This document shows, piece by piece, positions 5,975 to 12,803 of a DNA stretch of 14,347 bases; positions within the stretch are counted from its first letter, which is position 1, and the number at the start of each line of letters is the position of its first letter. This DNA comes from DASXBA01 sp046729895. Lineage in GTDB: Bacteria; Actinomycetota; Thermoleophilia; Solirubrobacterales; Thermoleophilaceae. The stretch is from the NCBI GenBank assembly GCA_046729895.1, contig JBKPHP010000080.1, positions 1 through 14,347 of the forward strand, written 5' to 3'. The translations under genes and the position numbers were made by a program. Below the pieces are notes generated by a model. It was given only the letters and a program-made list of their open reading frames with translations. It made no database searches and was not told where the DNA came from.

Positions 5975-5980
5975 TACCCT
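5975..5980 (+). promoter_or_regulatory. Putative -10 box of the second acyl-CoA dehydrogenase (TACCCT)
   Basis: GGTC-TACCCT is followed by 11 bases and ATG 5992. A GGAG at 5987-5990 lies too close to the ATG for a standard ribosome site, so a very short leader is likely. Confidence 0.4.
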
Positions 5981-5991
5981 CTCGGTGGAGC

Positions 5992-7137
5992 ATGACCACG
6001 ACCCTGTCCGCCGCGCCCACCTGGCAGCATGGCCTGACCGACGAGCAGCGGGCGTTCGTCGAGGCGATCCGCGACTTCGCCGAGCGGGAGACCTGGACCG
6101 TGCCCGAGGGCGACCACCACTCGGAGGAGGTGGCCGCCAAGATGGCCGGGCTGGGCTGGTACGGCCTCCAGATCCCGGAGGAGTACGGCGGCTCCGGCGG
6201 CAGCTTCCTCGACGCGACCCTGTTCCTCGAGGAGACCGCGCGCGGCCAGATCCCGATCGGCGCCTACGGCGTCACGCTGATCGTGGTCGGCGCCCTCAAC
6301 CGGTTCGGGACCGAGGAGCAAAGGCGGGACCTGCTCGGCCGGGTCGTCAAGGGGGGCGCGCTCGCGATCGCGATGTCCGAGCCCGACGCCGGCTCGGACG
6401 TGGCGAGCCTGAAGACCCGGGCCCACCTGGAGGACCGCGAGTGGGTGGTCGACGGAGCCAAGATGTGGTGCTCCTACGCGCACAAGGCGAGCCACGTGTT
6501 GATCGTCTGCCGCACGGGCGAGGGCGAGCGCCACGAGGACATGTCAATGGTCCTGGTGCCGCGCGACGCAGAGGGCTTCAGGATCACCCCGATACAGACG
6601 ATGGGCGGAGAGGAGACCAACGAGCTCCACCTGGACCGTGTGCGGGTACCGCAGAACGCCCTGCTCGGCACGAAGGGCCACGGCTGGACCCAGCTGATGG
6701 CCGGCCTCAACTACGAGCGCACCATTCTCGCCGCGAGCGCGCTGGGGATGGCCCAGCGCGCCTTCGACGACGCGCTCGCCTACGCGAAGGAGAGGCGCCA
6801 GTTCGGCCGGCCGGTCGGGACGTTCCAAGCGATCTCGCACAAGTTCGCTGAGCTCGCCACCGAGCTCGCGAAGACCCGGCTGCTCGTGCGCTGGGTCGCG
6901 CGCCTGACGGACGAGGACCCGTCGCGGATGCTGCCGCAGGAGGCCTCGATGGCGAAGCTCGCGGCCACCGAGCTGGCCAAGCGCTGCGCCCTCGAGGGAG
7001 TCCAGATCATGGGCGGCTACGGCTACGCGACCGAGTACCCGATGGAGCGCCAGCTGCGCGCCGCCGTCGTGACCACGATCTACGGCGGCACCTCGGAGAT
7101 CCAGAAGAACATCATCGCCAAGACGCTCGGGCTCTAG
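5992..7137 (+). CDS. Acyl-CoA dehydrogenase, catalytic Glu at the isovaleryl/long-chain position
   Basis: 381 residues, standard acyl-CoA dehydrogenase length. Domain marks: PEEYGGSGG (62-70), the flavin/substrate signature AIAMSEPDAGSD (125-136), WVVDGAKMWCSYA (151-163), YAKERRQFGRPV (264-275), and GGYGYATEYPMER (341-353). At the site where most family members have the catalytic Glu (YEGTSEI) this protein has YGGTSEI, with Gly365 in place of Glu. It does have Glu242 in NYERTI on helix G, where isovaleryl-CoA and long-chain acyl-CoA dehydrogenases carry their base. It should therefore be active, perhaps on branched or long acyl-CoA. ATG 5992 is chosen because the frame upstream is Arg/Pro-rich and a TACCCT box lies 11 bases before it. 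Its TAG stop overlaps the stop of the convergent flavoprotein gene within one CTAG. Confidence 0.9.
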   Translation: MTTTLSAAPTWQHGLTDEQRAFVEAIRDFAERETWTVPEGDHHSEEVAAKMAGLGWYGLQIPEEYGGSGGSFLDATLFLEETARGQIPIGAYGVTLIVVGALNRFGTEEQRRDLLGRVVKGGALAIAMSEPDAGSDVASLKTRAHLEDREWVVDGAKMWCSYAHKASHVLIVCRTGEGERHEDMSMVLVPRDAEGFRITPIQTMGGEETNELHLDRVRVPQNALLGTKGHGWTQLMAGLNYERTILAASALGMAQRAFDDALAYAKERRQFGRPVGTFQAISHKFAELATELAKTRLLVRWVARLTDEDPSRMLPQEASMAKLAATELAKRCALEGVQIMGGYGYATEYPMERQLRAAVVTTIYGGTSEIQKNIIAKTLGL

Positions 7138-8789
7138 CCAAGCGCGGCGGCGACCGACCGGCCCGCGGTTCGGCCGGAGAAGATGCAGCCGCCCAGGAAG
7201 GTCCCCTCCAGGGCGCGGTAGCCGTGCATGCCGCCGCCGCCGAAGCCGGCCACCTCGCCCGCGGCGTACACCCCCGGGAGCGGATCGCCGCCGGGTTGAA
7301 GCACCCGGCCGCTGAGGTCCGTCTCCAGCCCGCCGAGGGTCTTTCGCGTGAGGATCGAGAGCCGCACGGCAATCAGAGGGCCGGCGCCGGGGTCGAGGAT
7401 GCGGTGCGGGGCGGCCACCCGGGTCAGCCGGTCGGCGAGATAGCGGCGGGCGCCGTGGATCGCGGTGACCTGGAGGTCCTTGGTGTAGGGATTCGCCATC
7501 TCGCGATCGCGAGCGACGATCTCGGTCTCGAGCTCCGATACGTCGATCAACGGCTCGTCCGTGAGGGCGTTCATGCCGCGCGCGAGGTCGGCAAGGCGGT
7601 GCTCGACGACGAAGTCGGCGCCCCGCCGCTTGAACGCCTCGACCGGCGCCGGCGCGCCTGGCATCAACCTGTTGCCCACCACCTTGCGGGTGCTGCGGTC
7701 CGTGATGTCCGGGTTCTGCTCAGAGCCGGAGAGCGCGAACTCGCGCTCGATGATCTTCTGCGTCAGGACGAACCAGGTGTGGTCGTAGCCGGTGCGGCCG
7801 ATGTGCTCGAGCGTGCCGAGCGTGTCGAAGCCGGGAAACAGGGGAACCGGCAGCCGGCGCCCGCGCGCGTCGAGCCACAGCGGTGACGGTCCCGGAAGGA
7901 TGCGGATCCCGTGCCGACTCCATATCGGGTTCCAGTTCTGGATGCCCTCGGTGTAGTGCCACATGCGGTCCGGGTTGACCACGCTGCCACCAGCGGCCGC
8001 CGTGATTGCCAGCATGCGCCCGTCCACGTGGTCGGGCACGCCGGCGAGCATGTGCGCCGGCGGCTTGCCGAGCCGCTCGGGCCAGCTGTCTCGGACCAGC
8101 TCGTGGTTGGCGCCGATGCCGCCCGAGCAGACGATCACCGCCTGTGCCCCCAGCTCGAACTCTCCGACCGGGACGCGGGCGCTCGGCTGACCGCGCGCCA
8201 CCAAGCTCGGCTCGAGCGCCGTCCCTGACACGCCGTCCACCTCGCCCTCGCGCAACCTCAGCTCGTCGACGCGGTGACGGAACTTGAGAGTGACGAGTCC
8301 GTGCCGCTGCGCCTCCCGGACGCGGCGCACGAACGGCTCGACGATCGCGGGTCCCGTCCCCCAGGTGACGTGAAAGCGCGGGACGGAGTTGCCGTGCCCG
8401 GTCGCCAGGTATCCGCCCCGCTCGGCCCAGCCGGGATTGGGCATCAGTTTGATCCCGCGGGCCCGAAGCCACGAGCGCTTCTCCCCGGCGGCGAAGTCGA
8501 CGTAGGCCTCGGCCCAGAGCCGCGGCCAGTGGTCCTCGGGCCGGTCGAACCCTGCTGTGCCCAGCCAGTCCTGCCAGGCCAGGTCGCGGGAGTCCCGGAT
8601 CCTCACCAGGCGCTGCTCCGGAGTGTCGACGAGAAACAGCCCACCGAAGGACCAGAACGCCTGCCCGCCGAGCGACGTCTCGGGCTCCTGGTCGACCAGG
8701 ATCACGCGCCGCCCGTGGTCGGCCAGCTCGGCGGTGGCCACCAGCCCGGCCAGGCCGCCGCCGACCACGATCACGTCTGCGTCGCTCAT
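7134..8789 (-). CDS. FAD-binding dehydrogenase (COG3573 / KstD-fumarate reductase-like)
   Basis: 551 residues. The N-terminus has the Rossmann dinucleotide motif VVGGGLAGLVATAEL (GxGxxG at 10-15) with Asp33 ending the second strand, contacting the FAD ribose. LGGQAFWSFGGLFLVDT (about 40-56) is characteristic of the COG3573 family, and the C-terminus carries the second FAD contact, GVYAAGEVAGFGGGGMHG. The superfamily includes 3-ketosteroid delta-1-dehydrogenase and fumarate reductase flavoproteins. Members of this subgroup are about 550 residues and mostly lack a known substrate. No signal peptide or heme motif is visible, so it is likely cytoplasmic. ATG 8789 starts four residues before the first strand; a further 26-codon extension is Arg/Cys-rich and unlikely. 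Convergent with an acyl-CoA dehydrogenase, it may belong to the same acyl- or steroid-like catabolic block. Confidence 0.87.
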   Translation of the reverse strand: MSDADVIVVGGGLAGLVATAELADHGRRVILVDQEPETSLGGQAFWSFGGLFLVDTPEQRLVRIRDSRDLAWQDWLGTAGFDRPEDHWPRLWAEAYVDFAAGEKRSWLRARGIKLMPNPGWAERGGYLATGHGNSVPRFHVTWGTGPAIVEPFVRRVREAQRHGLVTLKFRHRVDELRLREGEVDGVSGTALEPSLVARGQPSARVPVGEFELGAQAVIVCSGGIGANHELVRDSWPERLGKPPAHMLAGVPDHVDGRMLAITAAAGGSVVNPDRMWHYTEGIQNWNPIWSRHGIRILPGPSPLWLDARGRRLPVPLFPGFDTLGTLEHIGRTGYDHTWFVLTQKIIEREFALSGSEQNPDITDRSTRKVVGNRLMPGAPAPVEAFKRRGADFVVEHRLADLARGMNALTDEPLIDVSELETEIVARDREMANPYTKDLQVTAIHGARRYLADRLTRVAAPHRILDPGAGPLIAVRLSILTRKTLGGLETDLSGRVLQPGGDPLPGVYAAGEVAGFGGGGMHGYRALEGTFLGGCIFSGRTAGRSVAAALG

Positions 8790-8799
8790 GCAGCGGCGG

Positions 8800-8810
8800 T
8801 TTCTACAGAA
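8800..8810 (-). promoter_or_regulatory. Putative promoter box and interrupted palindrome upstream of the FAD dehydrogenase
   Basis: On the minus strand TAGAAA (8805-8800) ends 10 bases before the ATG at 8789. It overlaps TTCT-GT-AGAA (8810-8801), a small interrupted palindrome that could be an operator half. The box lacks the final T of TAnnnT, so support is weak. It lies in the 74-base gap after the upstream HExxH gene. Confidence 0.28.
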
Positions 8811-8863
8811 GCACCGGCGGCGCTGCGACTCACGCGGCGCGAGGCACCTTCTACCGGCGGGCC

Positions 8864-9670
8864 TCAACCCGCCCTGAGCGAGTCCAGGTAGTCGCGCCAG
8901 TCACGCGCGATCGCCGGAAGCGAGCGGCCGAAGGCAGCCTCGAGCGCGCGCCGGGGCCCCTCGGAGTCGGAGGTCCTGGCGAGCGCGACCGCCGCCTCGG
9001 GACCGTCGTGCCGCTCCAGCAGAGCGAACACCGTTCCGCCCAGAAGCTGGGCGTCCCGGGCCGAGGGCGGCAGCTCTGGCCGACCGCCCTCGTGCAGGCG
9101 GCGCACGATCGCGGCTCGCAGGTGGGGGGTCTGTCCGGAGAAGTAGCTGGCCGCGCCCTCGCACAGCCAGGCCCAGCGCACGTAGCGGCGGAAGCTACCC
9201 GCCGTGAACGGCGGAGGCAGGTCGGGGTTGTTGGCGCCCACCACCAGGTGCGCGTACTCGTGCTGCGGGGTAAGCAGCAGGGCCTCACGGGAGCCCTCGA
9301 CCGCGGAGGCTCGCGCCGCGAGCAAGGGCGGCGCCAGCACGTGGATCTCGCGCGACGTGAACCAGCCGCCGAAATAGCGGCGACTCGCCGGAGCCGCGAC
9401 CAGCCTCGCCAGCGGGAGCCAGGGATGGGCCAGCGCGAGCATCACGGGGCGCGGATGGATCACCACCGCTATGTCGTATGGCGTGCGCTCGAAGAGGCCG
9501 CCCAGCTCCTCCCGGAACGACTCGAGCGTGTCCAGCACGCGGGCGGCGTGCCCGGCCTGGGCGTCTTCGTGCCGCGCAGTAAACGAGAGCGAGTGGCTCT
9601 CCACCCAGGTCACGGCGGCAGCAGGCGGCGGATCAGCGCCGCGGTCTCCGAGCAGGTGAGCGCCCCGCAC
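8864..9670 (-). CDS. Gluzincin-type HExxH protein, peptidase MA-like
   Basis: Up to 268 residues. The zinc-protease motif is complete: His137-Glu138-x-x-His141 (QHEYAHLV) with a third ligand candidate Glu171 in WLCEGAASYFSGQ, 30 residues later. This is the gluzincin/peptidase MA layout (related to M1/M61 catalytic domains), and the preceding strand-helix pattern (TPYDIAVVIHP, then FTSREIHVLAP) fits that fold. It is a minimal single domain without a signal peptide or membrane segment, so a cytoplasmic or non-classical location is likely. The GTG at 9668-9670 is the longest start; a GTG at 9611-9613 leaves a protein beginning right at the domain (TWVESHSLSF) and is about equally plausible. It follows the DUF1802 gene by 50 bases and may be in its transcript. 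The substrate is unknown. Confidence 0.65.
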   Translation of the reverse strand: MRGAHLLGDRGADPPPAAAVTWVESHSLSFTARHEDAQAGHAARVLDTLESFREELGGLFERTPYDIAVVIHPRPVMLALAHPWLPLARLVAAPASRRYFGGWFTSREIHVLAPPLLAARASAVEGSREALLLTPQHEYAHLVVGANNPDLPPPFTAGSFRRYVRWAWLCEGAASYFSGQTPHLRAAIVRRLHEGGRPELPPSARDAQLLGGTVFALLERHDGPEAAVALARTSDSEGPRRALEAAFGRSLPAIARDWRDYLDSLRAG

Positions 9671-9720
9671 CGCGGTCGCGGCGTGGGAGGGCTACGGTCC
9701 AAAGCCGCGGCGAGGCGCCG

Positions 9721-10350
9721 CTACGCCAGGACCGGTAGCGCGTCCGAGGCGATCGCCTCGATCTCGCCGGCCGCGCGGTCGAACTCGTCGTCGGACAGCA
9801 CCGGCGTACCCTCGAAGGGCAGCTCGCGGTAGAGCTCGATCCAGGAGCGGCAGCCGTGATACTCGGGCCGCACCTTCACGGTCACGGGCCGCGGGATCCG
9901 GTACGTCCGGAGCACGATCACGTGGAGTGGATGGCGCCGCTTCCAGCGCAGGCGCTTCTCCGCGTAGTCGGGCGTCCAGATGTAGTACGGCGACAGCGAA
10001 TCGATCGCCCGGGGGTCGGTGATCAGGTAACTGGCGGCCACCTCGGCCCACGCGCGGATCCGCACGCGGTCGGGCTGTGCGATGCCGCCGTCCTGGGTCA
10101 GCGCCCGCGCGGGCGGCTCACTGTCGGGCCAGACGCCCTCCTCGAGCGCACGCCCCAGCTCGGGGAGATGGGACTCGCGCACCAGGTCGTTTCGCTGATG
10201 GTCGAACGTGGGGTAGAGGAAGAAGCGGTCGTGCTCGATCTCGAAGTGCTTGTTCTCCTCGCGGATGCCGCCCTTGCGCAACGTCAGAAGCTGCTCGCCC
10301 TCGGCGAGCGCGCGCACGGTGACAGCCCACTCTTTGAAAGCAACTGGCAT
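9721..10350 (-). CDS. DUF1802 family protein
   Basis: 209 residues matching the DUF1802 pattern from the start: FKEWAVTVRALAEGEQLLTL, RKGGIREENKHFEIEHDRFFLYPTFDHQR, and later WAEVAASYLITDP. DUF1802 proteins occur in cyanobacteria, actinobacteria and other phyla, and their function is not known. The charged RKGGI region and the aromatic YPTF segment suggest a ligand- or nucleic-acid-binding surface, but that is speculation. No signal peptide or membrane segment is seen. ATG 10348-10350 is supported by a GGAGG ribosome site 11 bases upstream, one of the few clear ribosome sites in the window. The gene has its own structured leader and a candidate promoter, and it precedes the HExxH gene by 50 bases, so the two may form an operon. 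Confidence 0.83.
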   Translation of the reverse strand: MPVAFKEWAVTVRALAEGEQLLTLRKGGIREENKHFEIEHDRFFLYPTFDHQRNDLVRESHLPELGRALEEGVWPDSEPPARALTQDGGIAQPDRVRIRAWAEVAASYLITDPRAIDSLSPYYIWTPDYAEKRLRWKRRHPLHVIVLRTYRIPRPVTVKVRPEYHGCRSWIELYRELPFEGTPVLSDDEFDRAAGEIEAIASDALPVLA

Positions 10351-10366
10351 AAAAAGGAAAACCTCC
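10351..10366 (-). promoter_or_regulatory. Ribosome site GGAGG with a T-rich spacer (DUF1802 gene)
   Basis: On the minus strand GGAGG (10366-10362) is followed by TTTTCCTTTTT and the ATG, an 11-base pyrimidine-only spacer that stands out in this GC-rich window. It decides the DUF1802 start. The T-rich run also resembles the U tract of a terminator after the adjacent hairpin. Confidence 0.6.
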
Positions 10367-10368
10367 GT

Positions 10369-10404
10369 CCCGTGCCCAGGCGTTGGCTACTGGGGCGGCA
10401 CGGG
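10369..10404 (-). other. Leader hairpin with perfect 8-bp arms before the DUF1802 ribosome site
   Basis: Arms CCCGTGCC and GGCACGGG (10397-10404 and 10369-10376) enclose 20 bases, with a possible extra CAG/CTG pairing inside. The 3' arm ends two bases before GGAGG. It could protect the transcript end, control access to the ribosome site, or act with the T-rich run as a terminator or attenuator for the upstream hydantoinase operon. Confidence 0.55.
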
Positions 10405-10410
10405 CGGACA

Positions 10411-10439
10411 ATTGTTGCGAAATGGCAACGCTCTTTCAA
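10411..10439 (-). promoter_or_regulatory. Candidate promoter of the DUF1802 gene with an internal palindrome
   Basis: On the minus strand TTGAAA (10439-10434), a 17-base spacer, and AACAAT (10416-10411) form a sigma-70-like promoter. The start site would fall near 10404, the first base of the leader hairpin. Between and overlapping them lies GTTGC-N6-GCAAC (10414-10429), a possible operator. An alternative reading is TTGTCC (10411-10406), 16 bases, TAGCCA (10389-10384), which would remove the hairpin from the transcript. Neither is proven. Confidence 0.35.
10414..10429. repeat. Inverted repeat GTTGC-N6-GCAAC
   Basis: A 16-base interrupted palindrome inside the candidate DUF1802 promoter, overlapping the proposed -10 box and spacer. 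An operator or a short RNA stem is possible. Further GTTGC occurs at 10456-10460. No regulator gene is adjacent. Confidence 0.4.
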
Positions 10440-10459
10440 GCCGGATTTCGTGGCAGTTG

Positions 10460-11332
10460 CTACTTCACAGCCGTGACCACGGCCGCGAAGTCGTCCTCCG
10501 CGTGGCCGTTCTCGGCTGCCTCCGCGTAGAGCCTCTCCACCACGCCCGCCAGCGGCAGCTCGAGGCCCAGGGCGCGGGCCTCGGCCAGGCAGTGCCGCAC
10601 GTCCTTGAGCATGTGCTCGAGCTTGAACAGCGCCTCGAAGTCGCCGTCGAGCATCGGTTGGGCCTTGAGGTCGAGCATCGTCGAGGCTCCGGCTCCGGCG
10701 GCAAGCACCTCCAGCAGCCTGCCGGTATCGACGCCCGCGGCCCGGGCCAGGGTGAGCCCCTCGCCGAGCGCGGCGGCGTTGACCGCCGCGAGCATGTTGT
10801 TCACCAGCTTCGCCATCTCCCCGTGGCCCTGGGGGCCGACGTGGACCACGAGCTCACCCATCGCCTCGAACAGGGGCCTCGCCCGCTCGAAGGCATTCCC
10901 CTCGCCACCGACCATGATCGTCAGGGTGCCGTCCTCGGCCTTGGGCCGCGACCCGGTGACCGGGGCATCGAGCAACGCGATCCCGCGCTCGGCGAGCCGC
11001 TCGGCGATCGCGCGCGTGGCGGTGGGCGCGATGGTGGACATGTCTATGCAGAGGTCGCCCTGCTCCATGCCCGCGGCCGCTTTGCCGGGGCCGAGGAGTA
11101 CCGCCTCCACCTCGGGGGAGTCGGGGACCATCGAGATCGCCGTGCCCGCTCCGCTTGCGGCCTCGGCCGGCGTGGCGGCGGCGGTGGCGCCGTACTGGGC
11201 GGCGAAGCGCTGTCGCTTGGCGGAGTCGCGGGTCCATACGCTGAGCTCGAACCCGGCCCGCGCCAGGTTTGCCGCCATCGGCCAGCCCATGATCCCCAGG
11301 CCGAGGAAGGCCACCCGCTCACGGCTCTCCAT
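10460..11332 (-). CDS. NAD(P)-dependent beta-hydroxyacid dehydrogenase family reductase
   Basis: 290 residues of the 3-hydroxyisobutyrate dehydrogenase superfamily. The N-terminal Rossmann motif is FLGLGIMGWPMAANL (9-23), the substrate motif is DAPVTGSRPKAEDGTL (122-137), and the catalytic Lys175 sits in GHGEMAKLVNNML. The SRPKAEDGTL wording after DAPV is closer to the GLYR-type glyoxylate/succinic semialdehyde reductases than to classical 3-hydroxyisobutyrate dehydrogenase, whose motif is DAPVSGG, so an aldehyde acid substrate is plausible. ATG 11332 is chosen over the GTG at 11341 because CGGAGGTGG lies 8 bases before it. It overlaps the end of hyuB by 14 bases and is the last gene of the hydantoinase operon, which suggests it reduces or oxidises a product of that pathway. 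Confidence 0.87.
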   Translation of the reverse strand: MESRERVAFLGLGIMGWPMAANLARAGFELSVWTRDSAKRQRFAAQYGATAAATPAEAASGAGTAISMVPDSPEVEAVLLGPGKAAAGMEQGDLCIDMSTIAPTATRAIAERLAERGIALLDAPVTGSRPKAEDGTLTIMVGGEGNAFERARPLFEAMGELVVHVGPQGHGEMAKLVNNMLAAVNAAALGEGLTLARAAGVDTGRLLEVLAAGAGASTMLDLKAQPMLDGDFEALFKLEHMLKDVRHCLAEARALGLELPLAGVVERLYAEAAENGHAEDDFAAVVTAVK

Positions 11333-12803
11333 GTCCACCACCTCCGGGTGTCTCGATTCGCAGTCGGTCGCCGGGACGCAGCTCTCCGGACGCCTTGCCC
11401 GGCAGCTCGTTCCCGTTGAGGACGTTTCTACCTGGCGAGCCGGGCTTGCCGCCGTCGGCGCCGGGCGGACCGTGGCGTCGGCGCTCGGTGATCAGCGAGT
11501 ACTGCATCGGTGCGAGGGCCTCGAGCTCGCGCACGACCCCGTCGCCGCCGCGCCGCCGCCCCGCCCCGCCGGAGCCCCGCCTGAGCGCGTACTCCACAGC
11601 CCGCAGGGGGAACTCGAGCTCCAGCGCCTCCACCGGCGTGTTGAGCGTGTTCGACATCGCCACGTGCACCGCGCTCGGCCCGTCTGCTTCCGGGCAGGCG
11701 CCCTGGCCCCCGCCTAGCGTCTCGTAGTAGGTGAAGTCCTCGTTGCCGAGCGTGACGTTGTTCATCGTCCCCTGGCCCAGGGCCCGCCCGAAGGCCGCGA
11801 GCACCAGGTCCGCTACGCGAGAGGAGGTCTCCACGTTGCCGGCCGCCACCGCCGCCGGGGGGCGGGCGTTCAGCAGCGAGCCCTCCGGCGCGACGACCGT
11901 GAGGGGCCGGTAGGCGCCCTCGCAGGGCGGCACGTCCGGATCCGTGAGCACCCGTAGGGCGAAGTAGCAGGCGGAGAGCGTCACGGGCAGCGGGCAGTTC
12001 AGATTGCCGTCGTGCTGCCCGGCCGTACCGCCGAAGTCGAGGGTGAGCTCCTCGCCCTCGATCTCGGCCGACAGGCGCAGTTCGAGGTCGTGCTCGCCGG
12101 CCTCCAGCACGTCGTGCGCCCGGCGCCCGCCGTCCTCCAGCTCGGCGATCCTGGCGCGGGTCCGCCGCTCCGCGTAGTCGAGCGTCTCCTCCATGGCCGC
12201 CCCCACGGTGTCGAGCCCGAAGCGCTCGGCCAGTGCGGCCACGCGCTCGGCCCCGCTGCGGTTGGCCGCCAGCTGGGCGCGCAGGTCGGCCTCGCGCTGG
12301 CGAGGGTTTCGCATCCGGCTCGACAGCTCGCGCAGGGCCTCGGTGTCGAGCCGCCTGGGCGGTATCACGACTCCTTCGTCTTCGAGCGTCCGGGAGCCGG
12401 CCGGCATGCTCCCGGGCTCGGGCCCACCCACGTCAGCGTGATGCGCGCGGCTTGCGGCGAACCCGGCGAGCTCCGAGTCCACGAAGATCGGGCTGATCAC
12501 CGTTATGTCGGGCAGGTGGGTGCCGCCGCGGTAGGGGTCGTTGAGCACCCAGGAGTGGCCGGGCCGGTGCTCCTCACCGAGCACGGCCGCCACCGCTGAC
12601 GGCATCGCGCCGAGGTGCACCGGGATGTGCTCTGCCTGCATGACCATCCGCCCCTGGGCGTCGAAGAGGGCCGTTGAGGCGTCGCGGCGCTCCTTGATGT
12701 TGGCCGAGTGGGACGAGCGGACGAGCACCACGCCCATCTCCTCGCAAGTGGCGCGCAGCGCGCCGACCATCACCTGGAGGGCGATCGGATCGAGCCGGCT
12801 CAT
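11319..12803 (-). CDS. hyuB: Hydantoinase B / oxoprolinase-type subunit
   Basis: 494 residues of the HyuB family, which pairs with HyuA in ATP-dependent N-methylhydantoinase, 5-oxoprolinase and acetone/acetophenone carboxylase-type enzymes. Family marks: EEMGVVLVRSSHSANIKERRD (21-41), HIPVHLGAMPSAV (59-71), LNDPYRGGTHLPDI (87-100), the His-rich ASRAHHADVGG (117-127), AGNVETSSRVADL, and the C-terminal GAGRRRGGDG block. It is slightly shorter than the usual 500-600 residues. ATG 12801-12803 overlaps the hyuA stop in an ATGA junction, a strong sign of translational coupling. The substrate cannot be told from the sequence, because the hydrolase and carboxylase branches share these motifs. Confidence 0.9.
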   Translation of the reverse strand: MSRLDPIALQVMVGALRATCEEMGVVLVRSSHSANIKERRDASTALFDAQGRMVMQAEHIPVHLGAMPSAVAAVLGEEHRPGHSWVLNDPYRGGTHLPDITVISPIFVDSELAGFAASRAHHADVGGPEPGSMPAGSRTLEDEGVVIPPRRLDTEALRELSSRMRNPRQREADLRAQLAANRSGAERVAALAERFGLDTVGAAMEETLDYAERRTRARIAELEDGGRRAHDVLEAGEHDLELRLSAEIEGEELTLDFGGTAGQHDGNLNCPLPVTLSACYFALRVLTDPDVPPCEGAYRPLTVVAPEGSLLNARPPAAVAAGNVETSSRVADLVLAAFGRALGQGTMNNVTLGNEDFTYYETLGGGQGACPEADGPSAVHVAMSNTLNTPVEALELEFPLRAVEYALRRGSGGAGRRRGGDGVVRELEALAPMQYSLITERRRHGPPGADGGKPGSPGRNVLNGNELPGKASGELRPGDRLRIETPGGGGHGEP

